From CBFGTJ01 sp965651815 (GTDB lineage Bacteria; Actinomycetota; Acidimicrobiia; Acidimicrobiales; Microtrichaceae), in NCBI GenBank assembly GCA_965651815.1, contig CBFGTJ010000158.1, positions 1 to 7,303 on the forward strand: DNA of 7,303 nt, read 5' to 3'. A program made the position numbers and the translations under genes. Positions 1 to 6,059 of this stretch are shown one piece after another. Below the pieces are notes generated by a model that ran no database searches, was not told where the DNA came from, and saw only the letters and a program-made list of their open reading frames with translations. Numbering within the stretch: position 1 is the first letter of the stretch; the number at the start of each line of letters is the position of its first letter.

Positions 1-810
1 GTCTTCCAGGTCGTGCTCTCGCAGCGCTTCGACCTCGACACCTCGGCGGATCCCCTCGACCTGTACCGGGTGCTCCGACAGGTGAACCCCAGCCCGTACA
101 TGTTCTACGTGCGCGAGGACGAGCTCACGCTGGTGGGCTGCTCGCCCGAGCCGATGGTGCAGCTGCTCGACGGGCGGGTGATCTCACGCCCCATCGCCGG
201 CACGCGCTACCGGGGGCGTGACGAAGCGCACGACCGGCGTCTGGCTGCGGAGCTGCTCGAGCACCCGAAGGAGCGTGCGGAGCACCTGATGCTGGTCGAC
301 CTGGCGCGCAACGACGTGGGGCGCGTCGTCGAGTTCGGCACCTGCACCGTCGACGAGCTGATGACCCTCGAGCGCTACAGCCACGTGATGCACCTGACCT
401 CCGAGGTGTCGGGCCGGCTCGCGGCGGGACGGACGCCGATCGACGTGCTGCGCGCCACACTGCCGGCGGGCACGGTCTCGGGGGCGCCGAAGGTCCGGGC
501 GATGGAGATCATCGACGAGCTCGAGCCCGTGCGGCGCGGCCCGTACGCCGGGGTGGTCGGCTACCTGGACTTCTCGGGGAACATCGACACGGCGATCGCG
601 ATCCGCACGATGCTGCTCGACGCCCCCGGGCCCGACGGGCGCCGCAGGGCGTCGGTGCAGGCGGGCGCGGGCATCGTCGCCGACTCCGTGGCCGAGGACG
701 AGGAGCTGGAGACCCGCAACAAGGCCCGGGCGCTGCTGCGCGCGGTGCCCGCCGCCGAGGCGATGACCGCGCTGCGCCGGGGTGCGGGGCGAGGGAGACT
801 CGGGCCATGA
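1..810 (+). CDS. trpE: Anthranilate synthase component I, C-terminal part (5' end outside window)
   Basis: Converts chorismate to anthranilate, the first committed step of tryptophan synthesis, using ammonia from a glutaminase subunit (TrpG) that is not encoded in this window. The frame is open from base 1, so 269 codons of the chorismate-binding domain are seen; whole family members are about 500 residues. Visible motifs, in order, are FQVVLSQRF, GCSPEP, RPIAGTRYRG, DLARNDVGRV, YSHVMHLTSEVSG, LPAGTVSGAPKVRAMEIIDE, GPYAGVVGYLDFSGNID and QAGAGIVADSV. In PIAGT (Ala codon at 196-198) the alanine fits anthranilate synthase; aminodeoxychorismate synthase PabB typically has lysine there (PIKGT). 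The trp gene context agrees. The stop TGA overlaps the ATG of the next gene (ATGA), which suggests translational coupling. The feedback-binding N-terminal domain and the promoter lie upstream and cannot be judged. Confidence 0.96.
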   Translation, partial: VFQVVLSQRFDLDTSADPLDLYRVLRQVNPSPYMFYVREDELTLVGCSPEPMVQLLDGRVISRPIAGTRYRGRDEAHDRRLAAELLEHPKERAEHLMLVDLARNDVGRVVEFGTCTVDELMTLERYSHVMHLTSEVSGRLAAGRTPIDVLRATLPAGTVSGAPKVRAMEIIDELEPVRRGPYAGVVGYLDFSGNIDTAIAIRTMLLDAPGPDGRRRASVQAGAGIVADSVAEDEELETRNKARALLRAVPAAEAMTALRRGAGRGRLGP

Positions 811-1754
811 CGGTGATCACGGAGGTGGAGGGCCAGCGGCTGCTGCGCGAGGACGTCGCCGCGGCGCGGTTGCCCCGCGACGTGGTGCGTGCCACCGGCG
901 AGGACGCGCTCGACTACCTGCAGGGCCAGCTGTCACAGGACCTGGCCGCCCTGGGGCCGGGTGCGGCCACCTACTCGCTGGTGCTGGAGCCGGCCGGCAA
1001 GGTGGATGCCTGGGTGCGCCTGTGGCGCCCCGACGAGGACGCGGGCGGGTTCCTGCTCGAGGTCGAGGCGGGCGCGGGGGAGGCGCTGGTCGCCCGCCTC
1101 GAGCGGTTCCGGCTCCGGGTGCAGGTCGAGCTCGGGCTGCTCCGCTGGTCGCTCGTGGCGGTGCGCGGCCCGGCGACCCCGCCGGTCGAGCAGCTCGCGC
1201 CCGCCGCGGGGGAGGGGGGCTTCGCGACCGCGGTGGACTGGGCGGGCCTTCCGGGGGTCGACCTGCTCGGCGAGCACGCGGCGGTCCCCGACGGCGTGCC
1301 CGAGGTGGACGCCGCGGCGCTCGACGCGGTCCGGATCGAGGCGGGACGGCCCGCGATGGGCAGCGAGCTCGGCCCCGACCTGGAGCCGAAGGTCATCCCG
1401 GCGGAGGCGGGGGAGTGGCTGGTCGAGCAGTCGGTCAGCTTCACCAAGGGCTGCTACACGGGCCAGGAGCTCGTCGCCCGCGTCGACTCGCGCGGCTCGA
1501 ACACGCCGCGGAAGCTCCGCGGCCTCGTCGTCCGGGGCGACGTGGTGCCCGAGCCGGGCACGCCCGTCGTGGTCGACGGGCGCGAGCGCGGCACGGTCAC
1601 CAGCGCGGCCCGCTCCGCGGCGCTCGGCGCGCCGGTCGCCCTCGCGTACGTGCACCGCAGCGTCGAACCGGGCGCGACCGCCCGGCTCGGGGAGGGGCCC
1701 GAGGCCGTCGTGCAGGCGCTCCCGCTGGTGCAGGGCCCCCTCGCCGGGGGCTGA
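807..1754 (+). CDS. ygfZ: YgfZ/CAF17 (GcvT-like) folate-binding protein, probable Fe-S cluster maintenance
   Basis: A 315-residue member of the YgfZ/CAF17 family, tetrahydrofolate-dependent relatives of the glycine-cleavage T-protein that support assembly or repair of some iron-sulfur enzymes. The decisive motif is KGCYTGQE at residues 214-221, the family signature with its conserved cysteine, followed by LVARVDSRGSN. The N-terminal part has the usual VRATGEDALDYLQGQLSQDL and LEPAGKVDAWVRLW blocks, and DAVRIEAGRPAMGSEL precedes the signature. Length is normal for the family. The ATG overlaps the trpE stop by 4 nt, with a GAGGGAG Shine-Dalgarno-like stretch at 791-797; this fixes the start. 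The gene lies between trpE and trpC although it has no known step in tryptophan synthesis. It is more than a truncated GcvT because the YgfZ signature is intact. Family assignment is sure; the client protein is unknown. Confidence 0.92.
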   Translation: MTVITEVEGQRLLREDVAAARLPRDVVRATGEDALDYLQGQLSQDLAALGPGAATYSLVLEPAGKVDAWVRLWRPDEDAGGFLLEVEAGAGEALVARLERFRLRVQVELGLLRWSLVAVRGPATPPVEQLAPAAGEGGFATAVDWAGLPGVDLLGEHAAVPDGVPEVDAAALDAVRIEAGRPAMGSELGPDLEPKVIPAEAGEWLVEQSVSFTKGCYTGQELVARVDSRGSNTPRKLRGLVVRGDVVPEPGTPVVVDGRERGTVTSAARSAALGAPVALAYVHRSVEPGATARLGEGPEAVVQALPLVQGPLAGG

Positions 1755-1770
1755 GCAGGCGCCGCCCGCC

Positions 1771-2370
1771 ATGGACCTCCCGGCGACGACCCACTACGAG
1801 GTGCTGGGGGTCGCCCGGGACGCCGCCCACGACGCGATCCGGCGGGCCTACCTCGCCCAGGCCCGGCGCCACCACCCCGACCGGCACCGGTCGCGGGGGC
1901 CGGGCGCGGCCGCCGAGGCCGAGGACCACATGCGCAGGGTCAACGAGGCGTGGGCGGTGCTCGGCGACCCCGCCCGGCGGCGCCGCTACGACGCCGAGCT
2001 GGCCGCCTCCGCCCGGGACGGCTCCGGCCCCACGCCCCGCACCCCGCGCGTCACGCACCCGTCCGACGCGTTCGTGCCCCACCGGCCCGACACCGCGGAG
2101 GACCCGGACGAGGACGACTCGTGGCGCTTCGAGCCCGACGAGGGCGACCCCGCGTCGGTGCCGCCCAAGGTGCTCCTCGCGGCGCCACCTGCGCTGTTCG
2201 TGCTGGGCACGGCGCTGCTCGTGCTCGCGGTGCCGCTCGGTGGCCGCTGGCTGGTCGCGGCCGGCTTCGTGTGCCTGCTGGGCTCCGCGCTGTGCTTCGT
2301 CGGCGCCCCGGTCGTCGCGCTGTTCCGGAGCCAGCTCACCGAGGAACGGGCGCGGCGGCGCCGGGGCTAG
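1771..2370 (+). CDS. J-domain (DnaJ-like) protein with two C-terminal transmembrane segments
   Basis: A 199-residue protein. Residues 8-74 form a J domain: HYEVLGV, helix II with RRAYLAQARRHHPDRH, the HPD motif at 35-37 that stimulates Hsp70 (DnaK) ATPase, then NEAWAVLGDPARRRRYD. No Gly/Phe region, zinc-finger repeats or DnaJ C-terminal peptide-binding domain follows. Instead there is an acidic, proline-rich linker (about 78-131, including EDPDEDD) and two hydrophobic stretches at about 134-155 and 160-185, ending in a basic tail (RARRRRG). The layout suggests a membrane-anchored co-chaperone with its J domain in the cytoplasm, which the even number of membrane segments permits. The start 16 nt after the ygfZ stop places the J domain at the usual distance from the N terminus; no clear Shine-Dalgarno is seen. 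Its stop codon TAG is part of a possible -10 box for trpC. The client and any link to tryptophan synthesis are unknown. Confidence 0.9.
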   Translation: MDLPATTHYEVLGVARDAAHDAIRRAYLAQARRHHPDRHRSRGPGAAAEAEDHMRRVNEAWAVLGDPARRRRYDAELAASARDGSGPTPRTPRVTHPSDAFVPHRPDTAEDPDEDDSWRFEPDEGDPASVPPKVLLAAPPALFVLGTALLVLAVPLGGRWLVAAGFVCLLGSALCFVGAPVVALFRSQLTEERARRRRG

Positions 2371-2373
2371 CGT
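2368..2373 (+). promoter_or_regulatory. Possible -10 box (TAGCGT) for a leaderless trpC transcript
   Basis: TAGCGT fits TANNNT and ends 9 nt before the trpC ATG, in the position expected if transcription starts at or near the start codon. There is no Shine-Dalgarno in the 12-nt gap. The TAG is also the stop codon of the J-domain gene, so this is the weakest of the five similar boxes. No -35 element is recognisable. Confidence 0.3.
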
Positions 2374-2382
2374 GCCTGCCCG

Positions 2383-3171
2383 ATGGGCACCTACCTCGAC
2401 GGGATCCTCGAGCACCACCGCCGCCGGGCCGCGGCCGACCCCCGCCGCACCGACCAGCTCGTCGAGCAGGCCGCCGGCATGGAGCCCGCACGCGGCTTCG
2501 CGGCGGCGCTCCGCGGCGGGGACCGGTTGCGGGTGATCGCCGAGGTGAAGCGGCGCTCCCCGTCGAAGGGCCCGCTGGCGCCGGACCTGGACCCCGCCTC
2601 GCTCGCCCGCGCCTACGAGGAGGCCGGCGCCGCCTGCCTGTCGGTGCTGACCGACGGGGAGCACTTCGGCGGCTCCGCGGACGACCTCGCGGCCGCCCGG
2701 GCGGCGGTGCGGCTCCCCGTGCTGCGCAAGGACTTCACCGTGTGCCCCAACGACGTCGTCGACGCCCGGCTCATGGGCGCCGACTGCGTGCTCCTCATCG
2801 CGGCGGCGCTCGACGACGCCGAGCTGTCCGACTTCGACGCGCTGGCCGCCGAGGTCGGGCTCGACGCGCTGGTGGAGGTGCACGACGAGGAGGAGCTCGA
2901 GCGCGCCGTCGCCCACACCCGCGCGCGCCTGGTCGGGGTGAACCAGCGCGACCTGGTGACCTTCGAGGTGGACCAGCAGCGCGCCGTCAGGGTCGCCGGG
3001 GCGATGCCCGAGGGGGCGGTCCGGGTGGCGGAGTCCGGTGTGCGCGGTCGTGGCGACGCGGTGGCGCTCGCCGCGGCCGGCTACGACGCGGTGCTCGTCG
3101 GCGAGCACCTCGTGACCGCCGGCGACACGGTCGGGGCGCTGCGGGAGCTGCTCGTCGAACGGCCCGGCTGA
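2383..3171 (+). CDS. trpC: Indole-3-glycerol phosphate synthase
   Basis: Catalyses ring closure and decarboxylation of CdRP to indole-3-glycerol phosphate, a cytoplasmic TIM-barrel enzyme. At 262 residues it is the normal monofunctional length. The catalytic set is complete: E54 and K56 in VIAEVKRRSPSKG, K116 in LPVLRKDF, E165 in ALVEVHD, N187 in VGVNQRDL, and E217/S218 in RVAESGVRG; the phosphate-binding AVLVGEHLV is near the C terminus. The NQRDL form replaces the more common NNRDL, which is a tolerated variation (as I recall, the mycobacterial enzyme has NARDL). The ATG lies 12 nt after the J-domain gene, and no better upstream start is apparent. The enzyme acts directly after TrpF and feeds TrpA/TrpB, all encoded just downstream. 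Confidence 0.97.
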   Translation: MGTYLDGILEHHRRRAAADPRRTDQLVEQAAGMEPARGFAAALRGGDRLRVIAEVKRRSPSKGPLAPDLDPASLARAYEEAGAACLSVLTDGEHFGGSADDLAAARAAVRLPVLRKDFTVCPNDVVDARLMGADCVLLIAAALDDAELSDFDALAAEVGLDALVEVHDEEELERAVAHTRARLVGVNQRDLVTFEVDQQRAVRVAGAMPEGAVRVAESGVRGRGDAVALAAAGYDAVLVGEHLVTAGDTVGALRELLVERPG

Positions 3172-3179
3172 GCGAACCT

Positions 3180-3199
3180 GCCGCGGCCGGCGCCGCGGC
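3180..3199 (+). promoter_or_regulatory. GC-rich hairpin between trpC and trpF
   Basis: GCCGCGGC at 3180-3187 and its exact complement at 3192-3199 form an 8-bp stem around a CGGC tetraloop, with a T-G wobble possible below. It begins 8 nt after the trpC stop and ends 6 nt before the TAGGGT box of trpF. There is no U-tract. It could be a weak terminator or RNA-stabilising 3' structure for trpC; GC-rich DNA makes such stems more likely by chance. Confidence 0.4.
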
Positions 3200-3205
3200 G
3201 GCCGG

Positions 3206-3211
3206 TAGGGT
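3206..3211 (+). promoter_or_regulatory. Probable -10 box (TAGGGT) for leaderless trpF start
   Basis: TAGGGT matches TANNNT and ends 7 nt before the GTG start of trpF at 3219, so a transcript would begin at or next to the start codon. The 47-nt gap has no Shine-Dalgarno sequence. No clear -35 element is visible; a strong hairpin occupies that region. Confidence 0.45.
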
Positions 3212-3218
3212 CCGTGCC

Positions 3219-3899
3219 GTGTTCGTGAAGATCTGCGGCGTGACCAACGAGGAGGACGCCCTCATGGCGGTCGCGCTGGGCGCGGACGCCGTCGGCTTCG
3301 TCTTCGCACCCAGTCCCCGCCAGGTCACCGTCGGCACCGCGCGCGACATCGCCCGCCGGCTGCCGCCCGAGATCCTGACGATCGGGGTCTTCCGCGACCA
3401 GCCGCCCCGCCAGGTCATCGAGGCGGTGCAGACCGCCGGGCTGCGCGGCGCGCAGCTCCACGGGCACGAGACGCCGGCGGACGCCGCCGAGGTCCGCCCC
3501 TACTGCCAGGTGCTGATCGTCGCCTTCCCAGCCGGGGACCCGGGCCTCGCGAACGTGGACGAGTACGGCGCCGACGCGATCCTCCTCGACTCCCACGCAC
3601 CCGGCTCCGGCCAGGTGTTCGACTGGTCCCTCGCGGACGGCATGCCGTCGAACCGCCGCGTCCTCCTCGCCGGCGGGCTCACCCCGGCCAACGTCGCCGC
3701 CGGCATCGCCGAGGTCCGGCCCTGGGGCGTGGACGTGTCGACCGGAGTCGAGGTCGACGGGGATCCGGGCCGCAAGGACCCGCGCAAGGTGCGGGACTTC
3801 ATCCGCGCGGCCCGCGCCGCCGGGGAGGAGCTCGCCCGCGGGTCCGGGTCGGACCGGGTGGGCGGGGCGCCGTTCGACTGGGCCGACGCGGGCCTCTGA
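3219..3899 (+). CDS. trpF: Phosphoribosylanthranilate isomerase
   Basis: Isomerises N-(5'-phosphoribosyl)anthranilate to CdRP, the substrate of TrpC. It is a 226-residue TIM barrel with C6 of VKICGVTN as catalytic base and D124 of ILLDSHAPGSGQVFDW as catalytic acid. Other family blocks are GADAVGFVFAPSPRQV, GAQLHGHE, LLAGGLTPANV and DVSTGVEVDGDPGRKDPRKV. The GTG at 3219 is chosen because it puts VKICG at residues 3-7, as in other TrpF proteins, and because a TAGGGT box lies 7 nt upstream; the next GTG (3225) would leave almost nothing before the catalytic cysteine. After the last helix there is a hydrophilic tail of about 23 residues (from about 203) ending PFDWADAGL, beyond the usual end of the fold. 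The gene is separate rather than fused to trpC. Confidence 0.96.
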   Translation: MFVKICGVTNEEDALMAVALGADAVGFVFAPSPRQVTVGTARDIARRLPPEILTIGVFRDQPPRQVIEAVQTAGLRGAQLHGHETPADAAEVRPYCQVLIVAFPAGDPGLANVDEYGADAILLDSHAPGSGQVFDWSLADGMPSNRRVLLAGGLTPANVAAGIAEVRPWGVDVSTGVEVDGDPGRKDPRKVRDFIRAARAAGEELARGSGSDRVGGAPFDWADAGL

Positions 3900-3942
3900 G
3901 CGCCGCCGCGGAACGGCGTTCCTGACCGTCGTGGCCGCCCGC

Positions 3943-3948
3943 TACCGT
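3943..3948 (+). promoter_or_regulatory. Probable -10 box (TACCGT) before trpB, possible leaderless start
   Basis: TACCGT matches TANNNT and ends 8 nt before the trpB ATG at 3957. There is no convincing Shine-Dalgarno. A CTGACC at 3922-3927 matches four of six positions of TTGACA with a short 15-nt spacer, so a complete promoter for trpBA is possible here. Confidence 0.45.
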
Positions 3949-3956
3949 GCGGGTGC

Positions 3957-5159
3957 ATGGCCGCCGTGATGGGTGAACCGGGTGACCGCGGGCGCTTCGG
4001 TGACTTCGGCGGGGTGTTCGTGCCGGAGACGCTCGTCCCGGCCCTCGAGGACCTCGACCGGGGCTTCCGCGCCGCGTGGGGCGACCCGGCGTTCCGGGAC
4101 GAGCTCGACGCGCTGCTCCGGGACTACGCCGGCCGGCCGAGCCCGCTGACCGAGTGCCACCGCCTGGGGGAGGAGCTGGGCTGCCGCCTCTTCCTCAAGC
4201 GGGAGGACCTCAACCACACCGGCTCGCACAAGATCAACAACGTGCTGGGCCAGGCGCTGCTCGCGCACAGGATGGGCAAGCGCCGCCTGGTCGCCGAGAC
4301 CGGCGCCGGGCAGCACGGCGTCGCGACCGCGACCGCCGCCGCGCTGCTGGGCATGGAGTGCATCGTCTACATGGGCGAGGTCGACATGGCCCGCCAGGAG
4401 CTCAACGTGTTCCGCATGCGGCTGCTGGGTGCCGAGGTGCGCTCGGCGACCTCGGGCAGCCGGACCCTGAAGGACGCGGTCAACGAGGCGATGCGCCACT
4501 GGGTCGCGGCGGTGGAGGACACCCACTACTGCCTGGGCTCGGTGATGGGGCCGCACCCGTACCCGTGGATGGTCCGGGAGCTGCACCGCGTGATCGGCAC
4601 GGAGGCCAGGGAGCAGTGCCGCGCCAAGCTCGGACCGGAGCACCCCACGGGGCTGCCCGACGTGGTGGTCGCCTGCGTGGGCGGCGGGTCCAACGCCGCG
4701 GGCATCTTCGCGGGGTTCGCCGAGGACCCGGAGGTCGACCTGGTGGGCGTCGAGCCGGCCGGTGGTGCCGCGATCGGGCACGGGGTGCCCGGCATCGTGC
4801 ACGGGATGAAGTCGTACCTCATGCAGGACGAGTTCGGGCAGGTCCTCGAGGCGCAGTCGATCTCCGCCGGGCTCGACTACCCGGGGGTCGGGCCGGAGCA
4901 CGCGCACCTGCACGCGACCGGGCGCGCGAGGTACGAGCCGGTCACCGACGACGAGGTCGTCGAGGCGTTCCAGCTGCTCTCGCGCACCGAGGGGATCATC
5001 CCCGCGCTCGAGTCCGCCCACGCGATCGCCTGGGTGTCCCGCGAGCGCGAGTCGCTGCGGGGCCGCAACGTGGTCGTCAACCTGTCGGGGCGGGGCGACA
5101 AGGACGTCGCCCAGATGCTGCAGCTGCTCGAGCGCGGCGGACCGGCAGGTGGCGCGTGA
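3957..5159 (+). CDS. trpB: Tryptophan synthase beta subunit
   Basis: PLP enzyme that condenses indole, channelled from TrpA, with serine to give tryptophan; works in the cytoplasm as an alpha2beta2 complex. The 400 residues match the usual TrpB1 length. The N-terminal GRFGDFGGVFVPETL block is present, the PLP lysine is K92 in HTGSHKINN, the catalytic glutamate is E114 in LVAETGAGQHG, CVGGGSNAAG binds the cofactor phosphate, and LSGRGDKD near the end contains the serine that contacts the PLP ring nitrogen. YMGEVDMARQ and GPHPYPWMVRELH are also typical. The ATG at 3957 is preferred over the one at 3969 because of the TACCGT box 8 nt upstream. It lies 57 nt after trpF and its stop overlaps the trpA GTG (GTGA), fitting equimolar coupled synthesis of the two subunits. 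Confidence 0.98.
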   Translation: MAAVMGEPGDRGRFGDFGGVFVPETLVPALEDLDRGFRAAWGDPAFRDELDALLRDYAGRPSPLTECHRLGEELGCRLFLKREDLNHTGSHKINNVLGQALLAHRMGKRRLVAETGAGQHGVATATAAALLGMECIVYMGEVDMARQELNVFRMRLLGAEVRSATSGSRTLKDAVNEAMRHWVAAVEDTHYCLGSVMGPHPYPWMVRELHRVIGTEAREQCRAKLGPEHPTGLPDVVVACVGGGSNAAGIFAGFAEDPEVDLVGVEPAGGAAIGHGVPGIVHGMKSYLMQDEFGQVLEAQSISAGLDYPGVGPEHAHLHATGRARYEPVTDDEVVEAFQLLSRTEGIIPALESAHAIAWVSRERESLRGRNVVVNLSGRGDKDVAQMLQLLERGGPAGGA

Positions 5160-5956
5160 GCACCGCACCGTCCCGGACCGAGCCGGGGGCGCTGGGCGCC
5201 GCGCTGCGGGGCCGCCGTGACGCCGGCGGCAAGTGCCTCGTGCCGTACCTCAGCGCCGGTCTCGGCGAGTGGACCGCGACGCTCGGCGCCGCGGCGCAGG
5301 CGGGCGCGGACGCGATCGAGGTGGGCATCCCCTTCTCGGACCCGGTGATGGACGGCCCGGTGATCCAGCAGGCGAACGACCGGGCGCTCGCGGCGGGCGC
5401 GACCCCGGCCGGGATCCTCGACGAGCTGTCCCGTGCGGACGTGGGCGTGCCGCTCGCGGTGATGACGTACGTGAACCTGGTGTTCCGCTTCGGCTACGAC
5501 CGGTTCGCCCGCAGCCTGCTGGAGGCGGGCGTGACCGGGGCGATCCTCCCCGACCTGCCCCTCGACGAGGCCGGCGAGTGGTGCGAGGTGGCCGACGCCG
5601 TCGGGATCGACACGGTGATGCTGGCGGCGCCGACCGCGTCGGACGAGCGGTTGCGCCGCGTCGCCGCCAGGTCCCGGGGGTTCCTCTACGCCGTCGGCCT
5701 CGTCGGCATCACGGGGGAGCGGGAGTCGCTGGCCGCCACCGCGAAGGTGATCGCCGCCCGGGCCAAGGAGGTGACCGACCTGCCGGTGCTGGTGGGCGTC
5801 GGCGTCTCGACGCCGGAGCAGGCGGTCGACGTCTGCGAGGTGGCCGACGGAGTGGTCGTCGGCTCGGCCTTCGTCCGGCGTGCCCTCGAGACCGGGTCGT
5901 CGGAGGCCGTCGGGGACCTCGTCGGGGAGTTTCGGGAGGCCCTCGAGCGGGGATGA
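5156..5956 (+). CDS. trpA: Tryptophan synthase alpha subunit
   Basis: Cleaves indole-3-glycerol phosphate to indole and glyceraldehyde 3-phosphate; the indole is channelled to TrpB. It has 266 residues, a normal length. Catalytic residues corresponding to Glu49 and Asp60 of the enteric enzyme are E55 in DAIEVGIPFSDP and D66 in VMDGPVIQ. The loop-6 threonine is T186 in GLVGITGERES, and VGVGVSTPEQA plus GVVVGSAFV form the phosphate site. Compared with enteric TrpA, loop 6 reads GLVGITG instead of SRAGVTG, and the usual TAGDP after the first strand is SAGLGEW. The GTG start overlaps the trpB stop; AGGTGG at 5147-5152 is a close but plausible ribosome binding site, and re-initiation after trpB is likely. 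No strong terminator was found after the stop. Confidence 0.97.
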   Translation: MSTAPSRTEPGALGAALRGRRDAGGKCLVPYLSAGLGEWTATLGAAAQAGADAIEVGIPFSDPVMDGPVIQQANDRALAAGATPAGILDELSRADVGVPLAVMTYVNLVFRFGYDRFARSLLEAGVTGAILPDLPLDEAGEWCEVADAVGIDTVMLAAPTASDERLRRVAARSRGFLYAVGLVGITGERESLAATAKVIAARAKEVTDLPVLVGVGVSTPEQAVDVCEVADGVVVGSAFVRRALETGSSEAVGDLVGEFREALERG

Positions 5957-6003
5957 GGCCCCCTCGGCGCGCTCCCCACGGTCCCCACTCTCCGCGCGAA
6001 CGT

Positions 6004-6016
6004 TGGAATTCCGCGG
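6004..6016 (+). repeat. Direct repeat copy 1, TGGAATTCCGCGG
   Basis: Near-identical to TGGAATTCGCGG at 6061-6072, one C longer, with starts 57 nt apart in the hup leader. The core GGAATTCC is itself palindromic. In DNA this GC-rich two such AT-containing copies stand out; they could be protein-binding sites flanking the promoter. Confidence 0.45.
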
Positions 6017-6059
6017 GTTTTGGCTTCCCTCCGGGCAGTGTTACGTGGTAGTTACATCG

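Noticed and set aside
1..810. PabB (aminodeoxychorismate synthase) instead of TrpE, suggested by the folate-binding neighbour
   Set aside because: PIAGT carries alanine where PabB typically has the catalytic lysine (PIKGT), and the gene heads a trp cluster.
1597..3108. Minus-strand open frame of 503 codons across ygfZ, the J-domain gene and trpC
   Set aside because: It is antisense to three recognised genes and made of Arg/Gly/Ala/His-rich sequence without motifs, as expected from the third-position GC bias of the true genes.
1950..3218. Long in-frame N-terminal extension of trpF, making a 649-residue protein
   Set aside because: The extension is the wrong frame of trpC and the J-domain gene, Arg/Gly-rich without domains. 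TrpF homology begins right at the GTG at 3219.
3910..3922. Hairpin GGAAC-GGC-GTTCC between trpF and trpB
   Set aside because: Five base pairs with a 3-nt loop is too weak to call as a terminator or attenuator.
3942..5168. Minus-strand open frame of 408 codons opposite trpB
   Set aside because: It mirrors trpB almost exactly; the + strand has all TrpB motifs, so this is a codon-bias shadow.
5949..6000. Terminator directly after trpA
   Set aside because: Only weak stems are possible (GGGG/CCCC at 5949-5962, GAGG/CCTC at 5955-5965, and a 5-bp stem with a 21-nt loop); none stands out from GC-rich background.
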